Shown piece by piece: positions 35,144 to 43,283 of a stretch of DNA of 45,120 nucleotides. The stretch's first letter is position 1; each line of letters starts with the position of its first letter. The notes under the pieces are model-generated. The model was not told the DNA's origin and made no database searches. It was given only the letters and a program-made list of their open reading frames with translations. Origin of the DNA: Nonomuraea corallina (GTDB taxonomy: Bacteria > Actinomycetota > Actinomycetes > Streptosporangiales > Streptosporangiaceae); contig NZ_JAPNNL010000039.1 in the NCBI RefSeq assembly GCF_027620315.1, positions 1 through 45,120 on the forward strand, written 5' to 3'. The position numbers and the translations under genes were made by a program.

Positions 35144-36469
35144 TCAGGCCGAGACGGCTTCGACGCGGGCCGGGGCGCGCAGGCCGCGCACGCCGGGCGA
35201 CAGCAGCGCCGCACAGGTGGACAGCACCACCAGGCCGCCGCACGCCAGCAGCGCGTTGTGCACGCCCATCAGCGCCGCCGCCGGCCCCGCCAGCATGAGC
35301 CCGACCGGGCCGAACATCAGCGAGCCGAGCGCGTCGTACGAGCTCACCCGCGACAGCGACTCCGGCGGGACCTCCCGCTGCATGGTCGTCGTCCACAGCA
35401 CGCCGAACACGTCGAAACAGACGCCCAGCACGAACGCGCCCGCCACCGTCACCCACAGCGGCGCGCCCGACCCCAGCAGGAAGTACGGCAGCGCGGACGG
35501 CAGGCAGAGCAGCGTGCCGACCAGGATGGGCCGGCGCGGCCGGACCCGCAGCGACACCATGACGCCCGCGATCGTGCCGATCGCCTCACCCGCCAGGAAC
35601 GCCGACCACGCCGCCGGGCCGCCCAGGCTCTCCTTGGCCAGCAGCGGCCCGAGCACCCCGTGACCGGCCTGCACGGCCATCACCAGGATCGAGAACTGCG
35701 CGACCACGACCCAGATCCACTGCCGGGAGCTGAACTCGCGCCAGCCCTCCCGCAGGTCCTTCAGCACGGAGCGGCGCTCCTGCCGGGCGGCGACCAGGGG
35801 AGTGGCGGCGACCAGGGGAGTGGCGGCGACCAGGGGAGTGGCGGCGACCAGGGGAGTGGCGGCGACCAGGGGTGTGGGTCGGACCAGGGAGATCAGCACC
35901 CCGGCGACGGCGAACAGGCCGCCGCTCACCGCCAGCGCCCAGCCGCCCCCGACGAGCACCACGGTGGCGCCGCCGGCCACCGCGCCGGCCATGCGGGCGA
36001 CGTTCGCGCCCAGGCCGAGCAGCGCGTTGCCGGCCTGCAGCCGGTCGGGCGGCACGACCTCCGGGATGATGCCGGTCAGCGCGGGATAGAGCACGGCGAT
36101 GGCCACGCCGCTGCAGGCCGCGGCCGTGGCCAGCGCCCACAGCGGGGTCCAGCCGGACAGCAGCATCGCGGCCAGCCCGAAGAAGGCCAGGGCGTTGGCC
36201 CACTCACCGGCCATCATCACCCGCTGCCTCGGGAACCGGTCGGCCAGCACGCCGGCGAAGAGCATGAACAGCACCATCGGCAGCGACTCCGCGGTCAGCA
36301 CCACCGACAGCGTCGTGGCGGTCGCGCCGGGCAGGCCGAGGACGCCGAAGGCGAGGGCCACCGGGGCGAAGGCGGTGCCCAGCATCGAAAGGGTGCGGGC
36401 CGAGAAGAGCAGAGCGAATCTGCCGTCCCGGAACAGGCCCAGGTCGCCGAGGATTTCACGCACGCTCAA
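35144..36469 (-). CDS. MFS transporter with repeat-expanded central loop
   Basis: This 441-residue membrane protein has about 12 helices and the MFS loop motif FAGVLADRFPRQRVMM after helix 2; GIIPEVVPPDRLQAGNALLG is typical of the MFS_3 exporter group. Between helices 6 and 7, near residue 200, lies TPLVAA repeated five times, ending with RQERRSVLKDLREGWREF; the repeat is hydrophobic and Pro-rich and lengthens the cytoplasmic loop. The frame begins with a TTG at 36469 (or GTG 36463); no Shine-Dalgarno is seen, and a palindrome sits five nt upstream. Probably an efflux protein; substrate unknown. Confidence 0.85.
   Translation of the reverse strand: MSVREILGDLGLFRDGRFALLFSARTLSMLGTAFAPVALAFGVLGLPGATATTLSVVLTAESLPMVLFMLFAGVLADRFPRQRVMMAGEWANALAFFGLAAMLLSGWTPLWALATAAACSGVAIAVLYPALTGIIPEVVPPDRLQAGNALLGLGANVARMAGAVAGGATVVLVGGGWALAVSGGLFAVAGVLISLVRPTPLVAATPLVAATPLVAATPLVAATPLVAARQERRSVLKDLREGWREFSSRQWIWVVVAQFSILVMAVQAGHGVLGPLLAKESLGGPAAWSAFLAGEAIGTIAGVMVSLRVRPRRPILVGTLLCLPSALPYFLLGSGAPLWVTVAGAFVLGVCFDVFGVLWTTTMQREVPPESLSRVSSYDALGSLMFGPVGLMLAGPAAALMGVHNALLACGGLVVLSTCAALLSPGVRGLRAPARVEAVSA
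35787..35876 (-). repeat. 18-bp x5 tandem repeat in the MFS gene
   Basis: GCGGCGACCAGGGGAGTG is repeated five times without gaps (35787-35876); the last unit differs only at one base (GGTGTG). On the minus strand each unit encodes one TPLVAA block. Near-identity of the units at the DNA level indicates recent expansion and probable length variation between strains. Confidence 0.95.
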
Positions 36470-36474
36470 GTTTC

Positions 36475-36490
36475 GCCGGTACGAACCGGC
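36475..36490. promoter_or_regulatory. Palindrome between divergent MFS and secreted-protein genes
   Basis: GCCGGT (36475-36480) and ACCGGC (36485-36490) are perfect arms around ACGA, five nt from the MFS start codon. It could be an operator for the MFS gene. The remaining 106 nt to the plus-strand gene hold TATTGT at 36552-36557 as a possible -10 box. Confidence 0.4.
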
Positions 36491-36596
36491 CTTGTCGTCC
36501 CTATTTTCACAAGGTCAGCCACAGGCGGTAGAGATCGACCGTTGATCCCGATATTGTGCGACGTGCCAGCCGATCACTCCCCGGAAGTACGGTGCC

Positions 36597-37877
36597 ATGC
36601 GACTGCGGCAGCTCTTCGTCATCGGTCTCGCGCTCTCCCTGCTCGGCATCGGCGTCCCGGCATGGTCCGCGGAGGACCCGCGGAGCTGCAACGACCTCAT
36701 GGCGGCCGACACTCCCGCGTACGTCGTCTGCCGCTGGATGGCCACGCCCGAGGAGGCCGCCGAGATCGCCCGTTTCTGGCTCGACAACGACGGCCAGAAC
36801 ATGCGCGACTCCGGCCCGATGAACCCGATCGTCATCGACTGCGCCGAGAGCGGCGTCCAGTGCGCCACCGACTCCGAGGGCGACGGCGAGATGCACGACG
36901 TGGGCAGCCCCGACGTCGAGGGCGGCGAGGACGGCGGGCAGCCCGAGTGCGCGACCGCCGAGCCGTGCTTCGTCGACCCCGACGAGGTCACCGGCAAGGC
37001 GTTCCAGCAGGCCGTCGAGACCCCCGCGGGCCAGGCCGTCAAGACCGCGGCGGCGAGCGGCATGCGTGTCTGGATCGACACCGAGCTGGCCGACGACCAC
37101 CAGGCCGGCAAGCTCGCCGACACCGCGAAGAAGATAGCCGCCCTGGCCGCCCAGCCCGGCGTGGTCGGCATCCGGTTCGGCTCCGGCGTCGGCTACGACC
37201 AGAAGTTCGCCACCGCCGAGGAGCTCGACGCGTTCATCGCCTCCGCCTCCGCCGCGTTGCGCAAGCTCGCCCCCGGCAAGAAGCTCGCCGTGCAGACCGC
37301 GGTGCCCGTCTTCGGCTGCGGCGCCGACGAGGAGTGCAAGCGGGCCGTCACCGGGAAGCAGCCGCTGCTCGACCCGGACCGCATCGGCGCCTGGCTGGCC
37401 AAGGGCCTGATCGACCAGCTCTCCCTCGACGGCGGCCACTTCGCCAGGTACGCCCCGTGGCGCATCGACCCCGCCACGGCCCAGCGCAACCAGTGGATCC
37501 AGGTCCGCGCCCGAGCCTGGGACGCCTACGCGCAGATCGCCGCCGAGGACACCGGCTTCGCCGCGGCCGGCGGCTCCCGCCTGACCGCCGAGCAGGCCAC
37601 CCAGGCCATCACCGACCGCATCGTCGCCCCGCTCCAGGACGACGCCGCCGAGACCGTCACGCTGTGGACCCGCTGGCAGGACGCCCAGGGCCGGGTCAGC
37701 CGCGTCTCCGGGGCCAAGTGGGCGGCCAACCCCACCTGGGACCAGCTCGGGAAGCTCACGTCCATCCGCCCCCGCCTGGCCACCCTGTACGACCCGGTCA
37801 CGCCGGAGGTCGACGTGGCCGCGGACCTGAAGCAGCTGTCGGAGATCTTCGGCCAGGTCTACGTCCGCACCGCCTGA
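36597..37877 (+). CDS. Secreted protein of unknown function
   Basis: This 426-residue protein has a clear signal peptide (MRLRQLFVIGLALSLLGIGVPAWSA). The N-terminal part of the mature protein is acidic with several Cys (RSCNDLM, VVCRWM, VIDCAESGVQCATD, PECATAEPC), followed by a helical/beta alternating region: GMRVWIDTELADDHQAGKL, GVVGIRFGSGVGYDQKF, KKLAVQTAVPVFGCG, LIDQLSLDGGHFARY. That alternation suggests a TIM-barrel-like fold (inference), perhaps a glycan-active protein, but I recognise no family or catalytic motif. A weak GGAAG lies 13 nt before the ATG. It is convergent with the EF-hand gene across a hairpin. Confidence 0.72.
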   Translation: MRLRQLFVIGLALSLLGIGVPAWSAEDPRSCNDLMAADTPAYVVCRWMATPEEAAEIARFWLDNDGQNMRDSGPMNPIVIDCAESGVQCATDSEGDGEMHDVGSPDVEGGEDGGQPECATAEPCFVDPDEVTGKAFQQAVETPAGQAVKTAAASGMRVWIDTELADDHQAGKLADTAKKIAALAAQPGVVGIRFGSGVGYDQKFATAEELDAFIASASAALRKLAPGKKLAVQTAVPVFGCGADEECKRAVTGKQPLLDPDRIGAWLAKGLIDQLSLDGGHFARYAPWRIDPATAQRNQWIQVRARAWDAYAQIAAEDTGFAAAGGSRLTAEQATQAITDRIVAPLQDDAAETVTLWTRWQDAQGRVSRVSGAKWAANPTWDQLGKLTSIRPRLATLYDPVTPEVDVAADLKQLSEIFGQVYVRTA

Positions 37878-37879
37878 CG

Positions 37880-37901
37880 GCGCCGGCTTGAGTGCCGGCG
37901 C
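37880..37901. terminator. Bidirectional terminator
   Basis: GCGCCGGC (37880-37887) and GCCGGCGC (37894-37901) form a perfect 8-bp stem with a TTGAGT loop, between the convergent stops of the secreted protein (37877) and the EF-hand gene (37901). Confidence 0.6.
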
Positions 37902-38101
37902 TACGGCTTCAGGAAGGCGCCGAACTCGTGCAGGTCGATGAGGCCGTCGCCGTCCTGGTCGAGGCGGCGTACGCCCGCCTCGGCGGCCTCCAGGGTCACC
38001 GGCTGGCCGAGGACCTCCATCAGGCGGACCAGCTCCTCGGCCGAGATGCGGCCGTCCTTGTCCGTGTCGATGAGGTCGAAGGTGATCGCGTGGTCGCTCA
38101 T
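37901..38101 (-). CDS. Two-EF-hand calcium-binding protein
   Basis: This 66-residue acidic protein carries two complete EF-hand loops: DTDKDGRISAEE (Asp12, 14, 16, Ser20, Glu23) and DQDGDGLIDLHE (Asp48, 50, 52, 56, Glu59), joined by helices. All calcium-coordinating positions are filled. It resembles the small calmodulin-like CabB-type proteins of Streptomyces; no signal peptide, so cytoplasmic. The start at 38101 is set by GGAGGG nine nt upstream; the ATG at 38110 abuts that site and cannot use it. The 126 nt between it and the LysR stop show no further feature. Confidence 0.9.
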   Translation of the reverse strand: MSDHAITFDLIDTDKDGRISAEELVRLMEVLGQPVTLEAAEAGVRRLDQDGDGLIDLHEFGAFLKP

Positions 38102-38227
38102 GATGGGCATCCCTCCGAGTGTCCGTTCGGTCAGACCTTAGTGGTGATTTGTCCTGTGAGTTGAGGAACGCCGTTAACCGGTGGCTCCGGGAAGGCGCTC
38201 GTGGGCGTCTACCTCACGGAAGATCGG

Positions 38228-39097
38228 TCAAACATGATCGGCCATCGCGTCCAGGAAGGCGGCCACCCACGGCCTGGTGTCACCGTCACGCCAGGCGATC
38301 GCCAGCTCGGACGACGGGAGATCCGGGACCGGGCGGTGGACGAGACCGGGTCGCTGGTAGAGCTCGGCGTTGCCTTCGGCGACGAGGACGACTCCCAGGC
38401 CGCCCGCGACCGCTTCGAAGACCTCTTCGGGGCTGCTCGCCGTGCTGCCGATCGCGGGGACGGTGTCGCGGGCGTGCAGGGCCAGCCAGAAGTCCCGGAG
38501 CGGTCCGGCCGCGGTGGGCAGGGCGACGAAGGGCTCGTCGCGCAACGCGGCGAAGGGGATCTCGTCCTGTCCGGCGAGGCGGTGGTCGGCGGGGAGCACG
38601 ACGTGGACGCGTTCGGTGGCCAGCACCCGGGTGGCGAGGCCGGGCGGGGCGGGCAGCCAGAGGAAGGCGACGTCGGAGCCGGCGTCGGACAGGCCGGCGC
38701 TCGGGTCGTCCCAGCCGACCAGGCGCAGCGAGACCTCCCAGCCGGGCATGGCGGCGCGGAAGCGGCGCAGCGCCTCCCGCTGGAGGCCCCGGCCGACTGC
38801 GGTCTGCATGCCGACGACGAGGGTGCCGGCGGGCGCCGCGGCGCGCACGGTCTCGTAGCCGGCGTCCCACCGGGTCAGGAGCTCCCTGGCCACGGGCAGC
38901 AGCGCAGCACCCTGCCGGGTGAGCGCGACGCCGCCGGGGACCCGGTCGAACAGGACGCAGCCGAGCCGCCGTTCCAGGGCCCGGAGCTGCTTGGAGAGCG
39001 CCGGTTGCGAGACGAACAGGCGCTCGGCGGCGCGCGTCACGCTCAGCTCCTCGGCGATGGCCGCGAAGTACCGCAGGTCCCGGAGATGGACGTCCAT
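38228..39097 (-). CDS. LysR-type regulator divergent from an aldo/keto reductase
   Basis: This 289-residue LTTR starts MDVHLRDLRYFAAIAEELSVTRAAERLFVSQPALSKQLRALERRLG-like (typical winged helix) and has a periplasmic-binding-type effector domain with RDEPFVALP and GGLGVVLVAEG. ATG 39097 is preceded by TATAAC at eight nt, a leaderless arrangement; a TTG at 39103 is the only upstream alternative. The divergent aldo/keto reductase is the probable target, sharing the 62-nt intergenic region with a T-N11-A box. Confidence 0.9.
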   Translation of the reverse strand: MDVHLRDLRYFAAIAEELSVTRAAERLFVSQPALSKQLRALERRLGCVLFDRVPGGVALTRQGAALLPVARELLTRWDAGYETVRAAAPAGTLVVGMQTAVGRGLQREALRRFRAAMPGWEVSLRLVGWDDPSAGLSDAGSDVAFLWLPAPPGLATRVLATERVHVVLPADHRLAGQDEIPFAALRDEPFVALPTAAGPLRDFWLALHARDTVPAIGSTASSPEEVFEAVAGGLGVVLVAEGNAELYQRPGLVHRPVPDLPSSELAIAWRDGDTRPWVAAFLDAMADHV

Positions 39098-39110
39098 AAC
39101 CAACGGTTAT
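39096..39110. promoter_or_regulatory. LysR box (T-N11-A) overlapping the regulator's start and -10 region
   Basis: ATAACCAACGGTTAT is a perfect inverted repeat (6-bp arms, AAC spacer) that satisfies the T-N11-A rule. It overlaps both the lysR-type ATG and its -10 (TATAAC on the minus strand), fitting negative autoregulation with activation of the divergent gene. Confidence 0.6.
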
Positions 39111-39159
39111 AGCAAAGGGTCTTGGACGAATCCCGCGGGCCGGCGGCACGATCGGATCC

Positions 39160-40140
39160 ATGAAGAAGCGTGCGATCGGCGGACTGGACCTTCCGGCCAT
39201 CGGGTACGGGGCTATGGTGCTGTCGCCGGGTGTCTACGGTGACATCGACGACGAGCGGGGCGCCTCGGCGCTGCGGGCGGCGCTGGACGCGGGAGCCGTC
39301 CACGTCGACACGAGCGACGCCTACGGCGTGGACGGGCACAACGAACGCCTGGTCGGGCGGGTGATCAAGGGACGCGGGGACGAGGTGGTGGTGGCCACCA
39401 AGTTCGGGCTGGCGGTTCCCCAGGGCGAGCCGGCCAGGGCGCATCCGGTCGGGCTGGCGTTCCGTGAGCTGCGGGTGAACGCCGAGCCGCGGCTGGTGCG
39501 CCGGTACGCCGAGCGGAGCCTGCGCAACCTCGGCGTGGACGCCGTCGACCTCTACTACCTGCACTACGTGGACCCCGGCGTGCCCGTCGAGGAGACGGTG
39601 GGCGCGATGGGCGAGCTGGTGAAGGACGGTCTGGTCCGGCACCTGGGCGTGTCCAACGTGACGGCGGAGCAGCTGCGCCGGGCGCACGCCGAACACCCGG
39701 TGGCGGCGGTGCAGACCGAGTGGTCGTTGTGGCGGCCGATCGACCCCGCCCTGCTGCGGGCCGCGCGCGAGCTGGGCGTGGGGGTGGTGGCGTGGAGCCC
39801 GCTGGGCGCGGGATTCCTGACCGGGACGGTCGGCGGACTCGGCGAGGACGACTTCCGGCGCCACGCGCCCCGGTTCGCGCCGGAGAACCTCGCGGCCAAC
39901 AACGATCGCTACGCCCCGATCCGGGCGCTCGCCGATCAGCTCGGGCTCACGCCCGCCCAGCTCGCCCTGGCCTGGCTGCTGCACCAGGACGAGCACGTCG
40001 TCGCGATTCCCGGCAGCCGCTCGCCGGCGCACATCGCGGAGAACGCCGAAGCCGCCGGCGTCACGCTCCATCCCGACACGCTCGCGAAGCTCGACGAGGC
40101 GCTGGCCCGCTTCGAGGTGATGGGCGGGACCATACTCTAG
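39160..40140 (+). CDS. Aldo/keto reductase, divergent from LysR
   Basis: This 326-residue AKR has the tetrad Asp50 and Tyr55 (HVDTSDAYG), Lys81 (VVVATKFG), and a His in DAVDLYYLHYVD near residue 129. LGVSNVTAEQL and the cofactor loop IPGSRSPAHIAENAEA are also present. It differs from the other AKR in the window (8628-9596) and is closer to the YajO/general-stress AKR13-like forms. No Shine-Dalgarno; CACGAT seven nt before the ATG and TTGGAC 19 nt further upstream suggest a leaderless promoter, under LysR control. Confidence 0.9.
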   Translation: MKKRAIGGLDLPAIGYGAMVLSPGVYGDIDDERGASALRAALDAGAVHVDTSDAYGVDGHNERLVGRVIKGRGDEVVVATKFGLAVPQGEPARAHPVGLAFRELRVNAEPRLVRRYAERSLRNLGVDAVDLYYLHYVDPGVPVEETVGAMGELVKDGLVRHLGVSNVTAEQLRRAHAEHPVAAVQTEWSLWRPIDPALLRAARELGVGVVAWSPLGAGFLTGTVGGLGEDDFRRHAPRFAPENLAANNDRYAPIRALADQLGLTPAQLALAWLLHQDEHVVAIPGSRSPAHIAENAEAAGVTLHPDTLAKLDEALARFEVMGGTIL

Positions 40141-40190
40141 AACGCTCGATCGACCCGTTCTTTGCCGCGATTTGGGGGTAGCCCGCCCCC

Positions 40191-41849
40191 ATGCGTATGA
40201 CGTACACGAGCGACCTGTGGTGGAAGAACGCCGTCGTCTACTGCCTCGACGTGGAGACCTTCAAGGACGGCAACGGAGACGGGATCGGCGACTTCCGGGG
40301 GCTGTCCCAGGAGGTCGACTATCTGGCCGACCTCGGGATCACCTGCCTGTGGCTGATGCCGTTCTATCCCACGGCCAACCAGGACGACGGCTACGACGTG
40401 ACCGACTTCTACGGGGTGGACCCGAGGCTGGGCACGCTGGGCGACTTCGTGGAGTTCATGCGCACCGCGCACGACCGGGGCATCCGGGTCATCGCCGACC
40501 TGGTGCTCAACCACACCTCCGACCGGCACCCCTGGTTCCAGGAGGCGCGCCAGGGCAAGGACTCGCCGAGGCGCGACTGGTACGTCTGGAAGGACGAGCC
40601 GGAGCCGGAGCCGGAGTCGGTGGTCTTCCCCGACCAGGAGGACAGCGTCTGGGAGTACGACGAGCGCTCCGGCCAGTACTACCTGCACAGCTTCTACAAG
40701 CATCAGCCGGATCTGAACGTGGCCAACCCGGCCGTGCGCGACGAGCTGTCGCGCATCCTCGGGTTCTGGATGGAGCTGGGGCTGTCGGGGTTCCGGGTGG
40801 ACGCGGTGCCGTTCCTGATCGAGAACATCTCGCCGGAGCTGGGCGAGCCGCACGAGTTCCTGGCGGGCATGCGGGCCTTCCTGACCCGGCGCAAGGGCAA
40901 CTCGGTGCTGCTGGGCGAGGTCAACCTGCCGTACAAGGAGCTGCTCGCCTACTTCGGCGACGGGCTGGGCGACGAGCTCACCATGTGCTTCGACTTCATG
41001 GCCATGCAGAAGACCTGGCTTGCGCTGGCCCGCAAGGAGGCCGCCCCGCTCGCGGCGGCGCTGCGGGAGCGGCCGCAGGCGCCCAAGGACGCCCAGTGGG
41101 CGATGTTCCTGCGCAACCATGACGAGCTGACGCTGGACAAGCTCTCCGACGAGGAGCGGCAGGAGGTGTTCCAGGCGTTCGGGCCGGAGGAGCACATGCA
41201 GATCTACGGCCGCGGCCTGCGCCGGAGGCTGCCGGCCATGTTCGACGGCGACCTGCGCCGGATGAAGCTGGCCTACAGCCTGATGTTCTCGCTGCCCGGC
41301 ACGCCGGTGCTCTACTACGGCGAGGAGATCGGCATGGGCGAGAACCTGGAGGTCGATGGCCGCATGGCCGTCCGCACCCCCATGCAGTGGTCGAAGGACG
41401 GCGGTTTCGGCTCCGCCGAGCCGGTGCGGCCGATGCCGGAGGGGAAGTTCGGGCCCGAGCACGTCAACGTGATCGACCAGAAGCGCGACGACGGGTCGCT
41501 GCTGCGCTGGATCCAGCTGCTCGTCGAGCGCTACCGGGAGTGTCCCGAGTTGGCCTGGGGCGAGTACGAGGTGCTGGACGGCGGGCATCCGGCCGTGCAC
41601 GCGCACCGCAGCGGCACCGACGGCGCGACGGTCGTGGCCGTGCACAACCTGGGCGAGGAGACGGTGGAGGCCGAGCTCGACCTCGAAGGGCTCGCCGGCT
41701 GCCAGTTGACCGACCTGCTGGTGGACGGCACGGTCGAGGTGCCGGACTCGGGCAGGATGCGGATGGAGCTGGGCCCGTACGGCACGCGCTGGCTGCGGGC
41801 GACGGACAAGGAGACCTCTCCCGCCGACGCGTCGGCCAAGGCCGCCTGA
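40191..41849 (+). CDS. GH13 alpha-amylase-family enzyme, trehalose-synthase-like
   Basis: This 552-residue enzyme has the four GH13 regions: ADLVLNHTS (Asp103, Asn107-His108), GFRVDAVPF (nucleophile Asp204), LLGEVNLP (acid/base Glu243) and FLRNHDEL (His310-Asp311). The opening WWKNAVVYCLDVETFKDGNGDGIGDFRGL-type block and LPGTPVLYYGEEIGMGENL are close to trehalose synthase (TreS), which interconverts maltose and trehalose. A C-terminal beta domain is present (AVHAHRSG, VVAVHNLGEETVEAEL). Cys18 and the absence of a fused maltokinase are noted. GGGGGTAG lies about eight nt before ATG 40191; ATG 40197 is an alternative. No linked glgE/pep2 genes in view, so exact activity is uncertain. Confidence 0.85.
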   Translation: MRMTYTSDLWWKNAVVYCLDVETFKDGNGDGIGDFRGLSQEVDYLADLGITCLWLMPFYPTANQDDGYDVTDFYGVDPRLGTLGDFVEFMRTAHDRGIRVIADLVLNHTSDRHPWFQEARQGKDSPRRDWYVWKDEPEPEPESVVFPDQEDSVWEYDERSGQYYLHSFYKHQPDLNVANPAVRDELSRILGFWMELGLSGFRVDAVPFLIENISPELGEPHEFLAGMRAFLTRRKGNSVLLGEVNLPYKELLAYFGDGLGDELTMCFDFMAMQKTWLALARKEAAPLAAALRERPQAPKDAQWAMFLRNHDELTLDKLSDEERQEVFQAFGPEEHMQIYGRGLRRRLPAMFDGDLRRMKLAYSLMFSLPGTPVLYYGEEIGMGENLEVDGRMAVRTPMQWSKDGGFGSAEPVRPMPEGKFGPEHVNVIDQKRDDGSLLRWIQLLVERYRECPELAWGEYEVLDGGHPAVHAHRSGTDGATVVAVHNLGEETVEAELDLEGLAGCQLTDLLVDGTVEVPDSGRMRMELGPYGTRWLRATDKETSPADASAKAA

Positions 41850-41876
41850 GGGGCCGCCTGAGGGGCCGCGTCAGGG
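41841..41876. repeat. 12-bp tandem repeat spanning both convergent stop codons
   Basis: GCCGCCTGAGGG occurs at 41841-41852 and 41853-41864, with a degenerate third unit GCCGCGTCAGGG at 41865-41876. The first unit contains the GH13 stop TGA, and the third contains the TetR stop (TCA on the plus strand). Confidence 0.7.
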
Positions 41877-42452
41877 CCAGGCGCGCATCGCCAGGGCCGC
41901 GGTGAGCTCCAGCTCGTCGCGGCCCGTGCCGTCGCGGGCCTGGGTGGACATGCCCTGGATGACCGCCGCGTAGTAGGTGGCCAGCGCCGTCGCGTCGGTG
42001 GACGGCGGGAGCAGCCCGGCCGCCACGTCACGTTCGATGCGCTCTCTGATCGCCGCCTTGGCCGACTCGCGCGAGACCCGTAGCAGCTCCTCGACCTCGG
42101 AGGACTCAGGCCCGCAGTTCACCGCCGCCGAGATGATCATGCACCCGTGCGGGTGGCCGGGGTCGGTGTACTCGTAGGCGGCCTCGCGCAGGATGCGCTC
42201 GATCGCCTGCCTGGCCGTCGGCTCCTCGGCGAGGGCCCGCGCGGTGAACGCGCCGTAGGTCTCCTGATAGCGCCGCAGCGCCTCCTCGAACAGCCGCCGC
42301 TTGTCGCCGAAGGCCGCGTACAGGCTGGGTGGTCTGATGTCCATCACCGCCGTCAGCTCGGCGACCGAGGTCACCTCGTAGCCGTGGCGCCAGAACGTGC
42401 GCAGCGCCCGGTCGAGTGCTTCCTCGCGGTCGAAAGCTCGTCGTCTCCCCAT
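41871..42452 (-). CDS. TetR-family regulator divergent from an SDR gene
   Basis: This 193-residue protein has an N-terminal helix-turn-helix (REEALDRALRTFWRHGYEVTSVAELTAVMDIRPPSLYAAFGDKRRLFEEALRRY pattern, given in part) and a C-terminal region with GCMIISAAVNCGPES, of the TetR_C_16/AcrR-like type. ATG 42452 follows TATAGA by nine nt; ATG 42461 directly abuts that box and is less likely. The divergent SDR gene begins 69 nt away, and two similar 12-bp sites lie between them. Confidence 0.88.
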   Translation of the reverse strand: MGRRRAFDREEALDRALRTFWRHGYEVTSVAELTAVMDIRPPSLYAAFGDKRRLFEEALRRYQETYGAFTARALAEEPTARQAIERILREAAYEYTDPGHPHGCMIISAAVNCGPESSEVEELLRVSRESAKAAIRERIERDVAAGLLPPSTDATALATYYAAVIQGMSTQARDGTGRDELELTAALAMRAWP

Positions 42453-42461
42453 GCGAACCAT

Positions 42462-42502
42462 TCTATAGTGACTGCTATGCTATTTTTCTGTAGCGACCAC
42501 TA
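42462..42502. promoter_or_regulatory. TetR/SDR divergent promoter with two candidate operators
   Basis: TAGTGACTGCTA (42466-42477) and TAGCGACCACTA (42491-42502) match at 9 of 12 positions, and each is partly palindromic (TAG...CTA). The first overlaps the minus-strand -10 TATAGA (42462-42467); the second sits upstream of the SDR start. Position and similarity suggest two TetR-dimer sites. Confidence 0.5.
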
Positions 42503-42520
42503 AAGAAAGGGGTTCGGCGG

Positions 42521-43252
42521 ATGAAGACCGCTCTGGTGACGGGTGCGAGCAGAGGGATCGGCCGCGCGACGGCGCTGCGGCTGGCCCGCGACGGCTTCCG
42601 CGTCGGCGTCCACTACGGGGTGAACGCCGCCGCGGCCGAGGAGGTCGTCCGGTTGATCGAGGCGGACGGCGGCAGCGCGTTCACGCTCCGCGCCGACCTG
42701 GGAGAGCCCGGGGAGGTCGAATCGCTGGCCGGACAGGTCCGGCAGGCGGCCGACCGGCTCGACGTGCTGGTCAACAACGCCGCCATCGGCACGTCCATGC
42801 CCATGGAGCAGGAGACGGTGGAGGCGTTCGACCGGGTCTTCGCCGTGAACGTGCGCGGCCTGTTCTTCCTCACCAAGCTCCTGCTGCCGCTCATCCCCGA
42901 CGGCGGCCGGATCGTGAACGTCACCTCGGGCGTGGTGCACATCGCCTTCCCGCAGGCGATCGCGTACGCCATGACCAAGGGCGCGGTGCGGACGTTCACC
43001 CTCGCGCTGGCCAAGGAAGTGGGCCCGCGTGGGATCACGGTCAACGACGTCGCCCCCGGCATCATCGACACGGACCTGAACGCGGGCTGGCTGCACACCC
43101 CCGAAGGGCAGGCGTACGCGAAGAGCGTGCACGCCGTCAACCGGATCGGCCGCGCGGACGAGATCGCCGAAGTGATCGCCTTCGCCGCCTCGCCGGGAGC
43201 GAGCTTCATGACCGGCCGCACCCTCGACGCCACCGGCGGCGGCAACCTCTAG
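42521..43252 (+). CDS. Short-chain dehydrogenase/reductase (3-oxoacyl-ACP-reductase-like)
   Basis: This 243-residue classical SDR has the cofactor motif TGASRGIG (7-14), LVNNAAIG (84-91), Asn110, and the catalytic Ser136, Tyr149 and Lys153 (YAMTK). DVAPGIIDTDLN and the C-terminal FMTGRTLDATGG are typical of FabG-like NADP enzymes. AAAGGGG lies upstream of ATG 42521. It is divergent from a TetR regulator that probably represses it. The substrate is not evident. Confidence 0.93.
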   Translation: MKTALVTGASRGIGRATALRLARDGFRVGVHYGVNAAAAEEVVRLIEADGGSAFTLRADLGEPGEVESLAGQVRQAADRLDVLVNNAAIGTSMPMEQETVEAFDRVFAVNVRGLFFLTKLLLPLIPDGGRIVNVTSGVVHIAFPQAIAYAMTKGAVRTFTLALAKEVGPRGITVNDVAPGIIDTDLNAGWLHTPEGQAYAKSVHAVNRIGRADEIAEVIAFAASPGASFMTGRTLDATGGGNL

Positions 43253-43259
43253 CCAGCTC

Positions 43260-43283
43260 ACCGGACGGCGGTTAGCGTCCGGT
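43260..43283 (+). terminator. Hairpin between the SDR gene and the 5'-nucleotidase
   Basis: ACCGGACG (43260-43267) and CGTCCGGT (43276-43283) form a perfect 8-bp stem with an 8-nt loop, seven nt after the SDR stop and three nt before the next ATG. Within it, TAGCGT (43273-43278) sits eight nt from that ATG and could be its -10 box, so the element may serve as terminator and promoter at once. Confidence 0.5.

Noticed and set aside
35787..35876. CRISPR array
   Set aside because: The 18-bp units abut without spacers and encode protein in frame.
35258..37891. An 877-residue plus-strand frame across the MFS and secreted-protein genes
   Set aside because: Arg/His/Gln-rich throughout and opposite or out of frame with two better genes; the repeat it contains reads as GSGGDQ only by frame.
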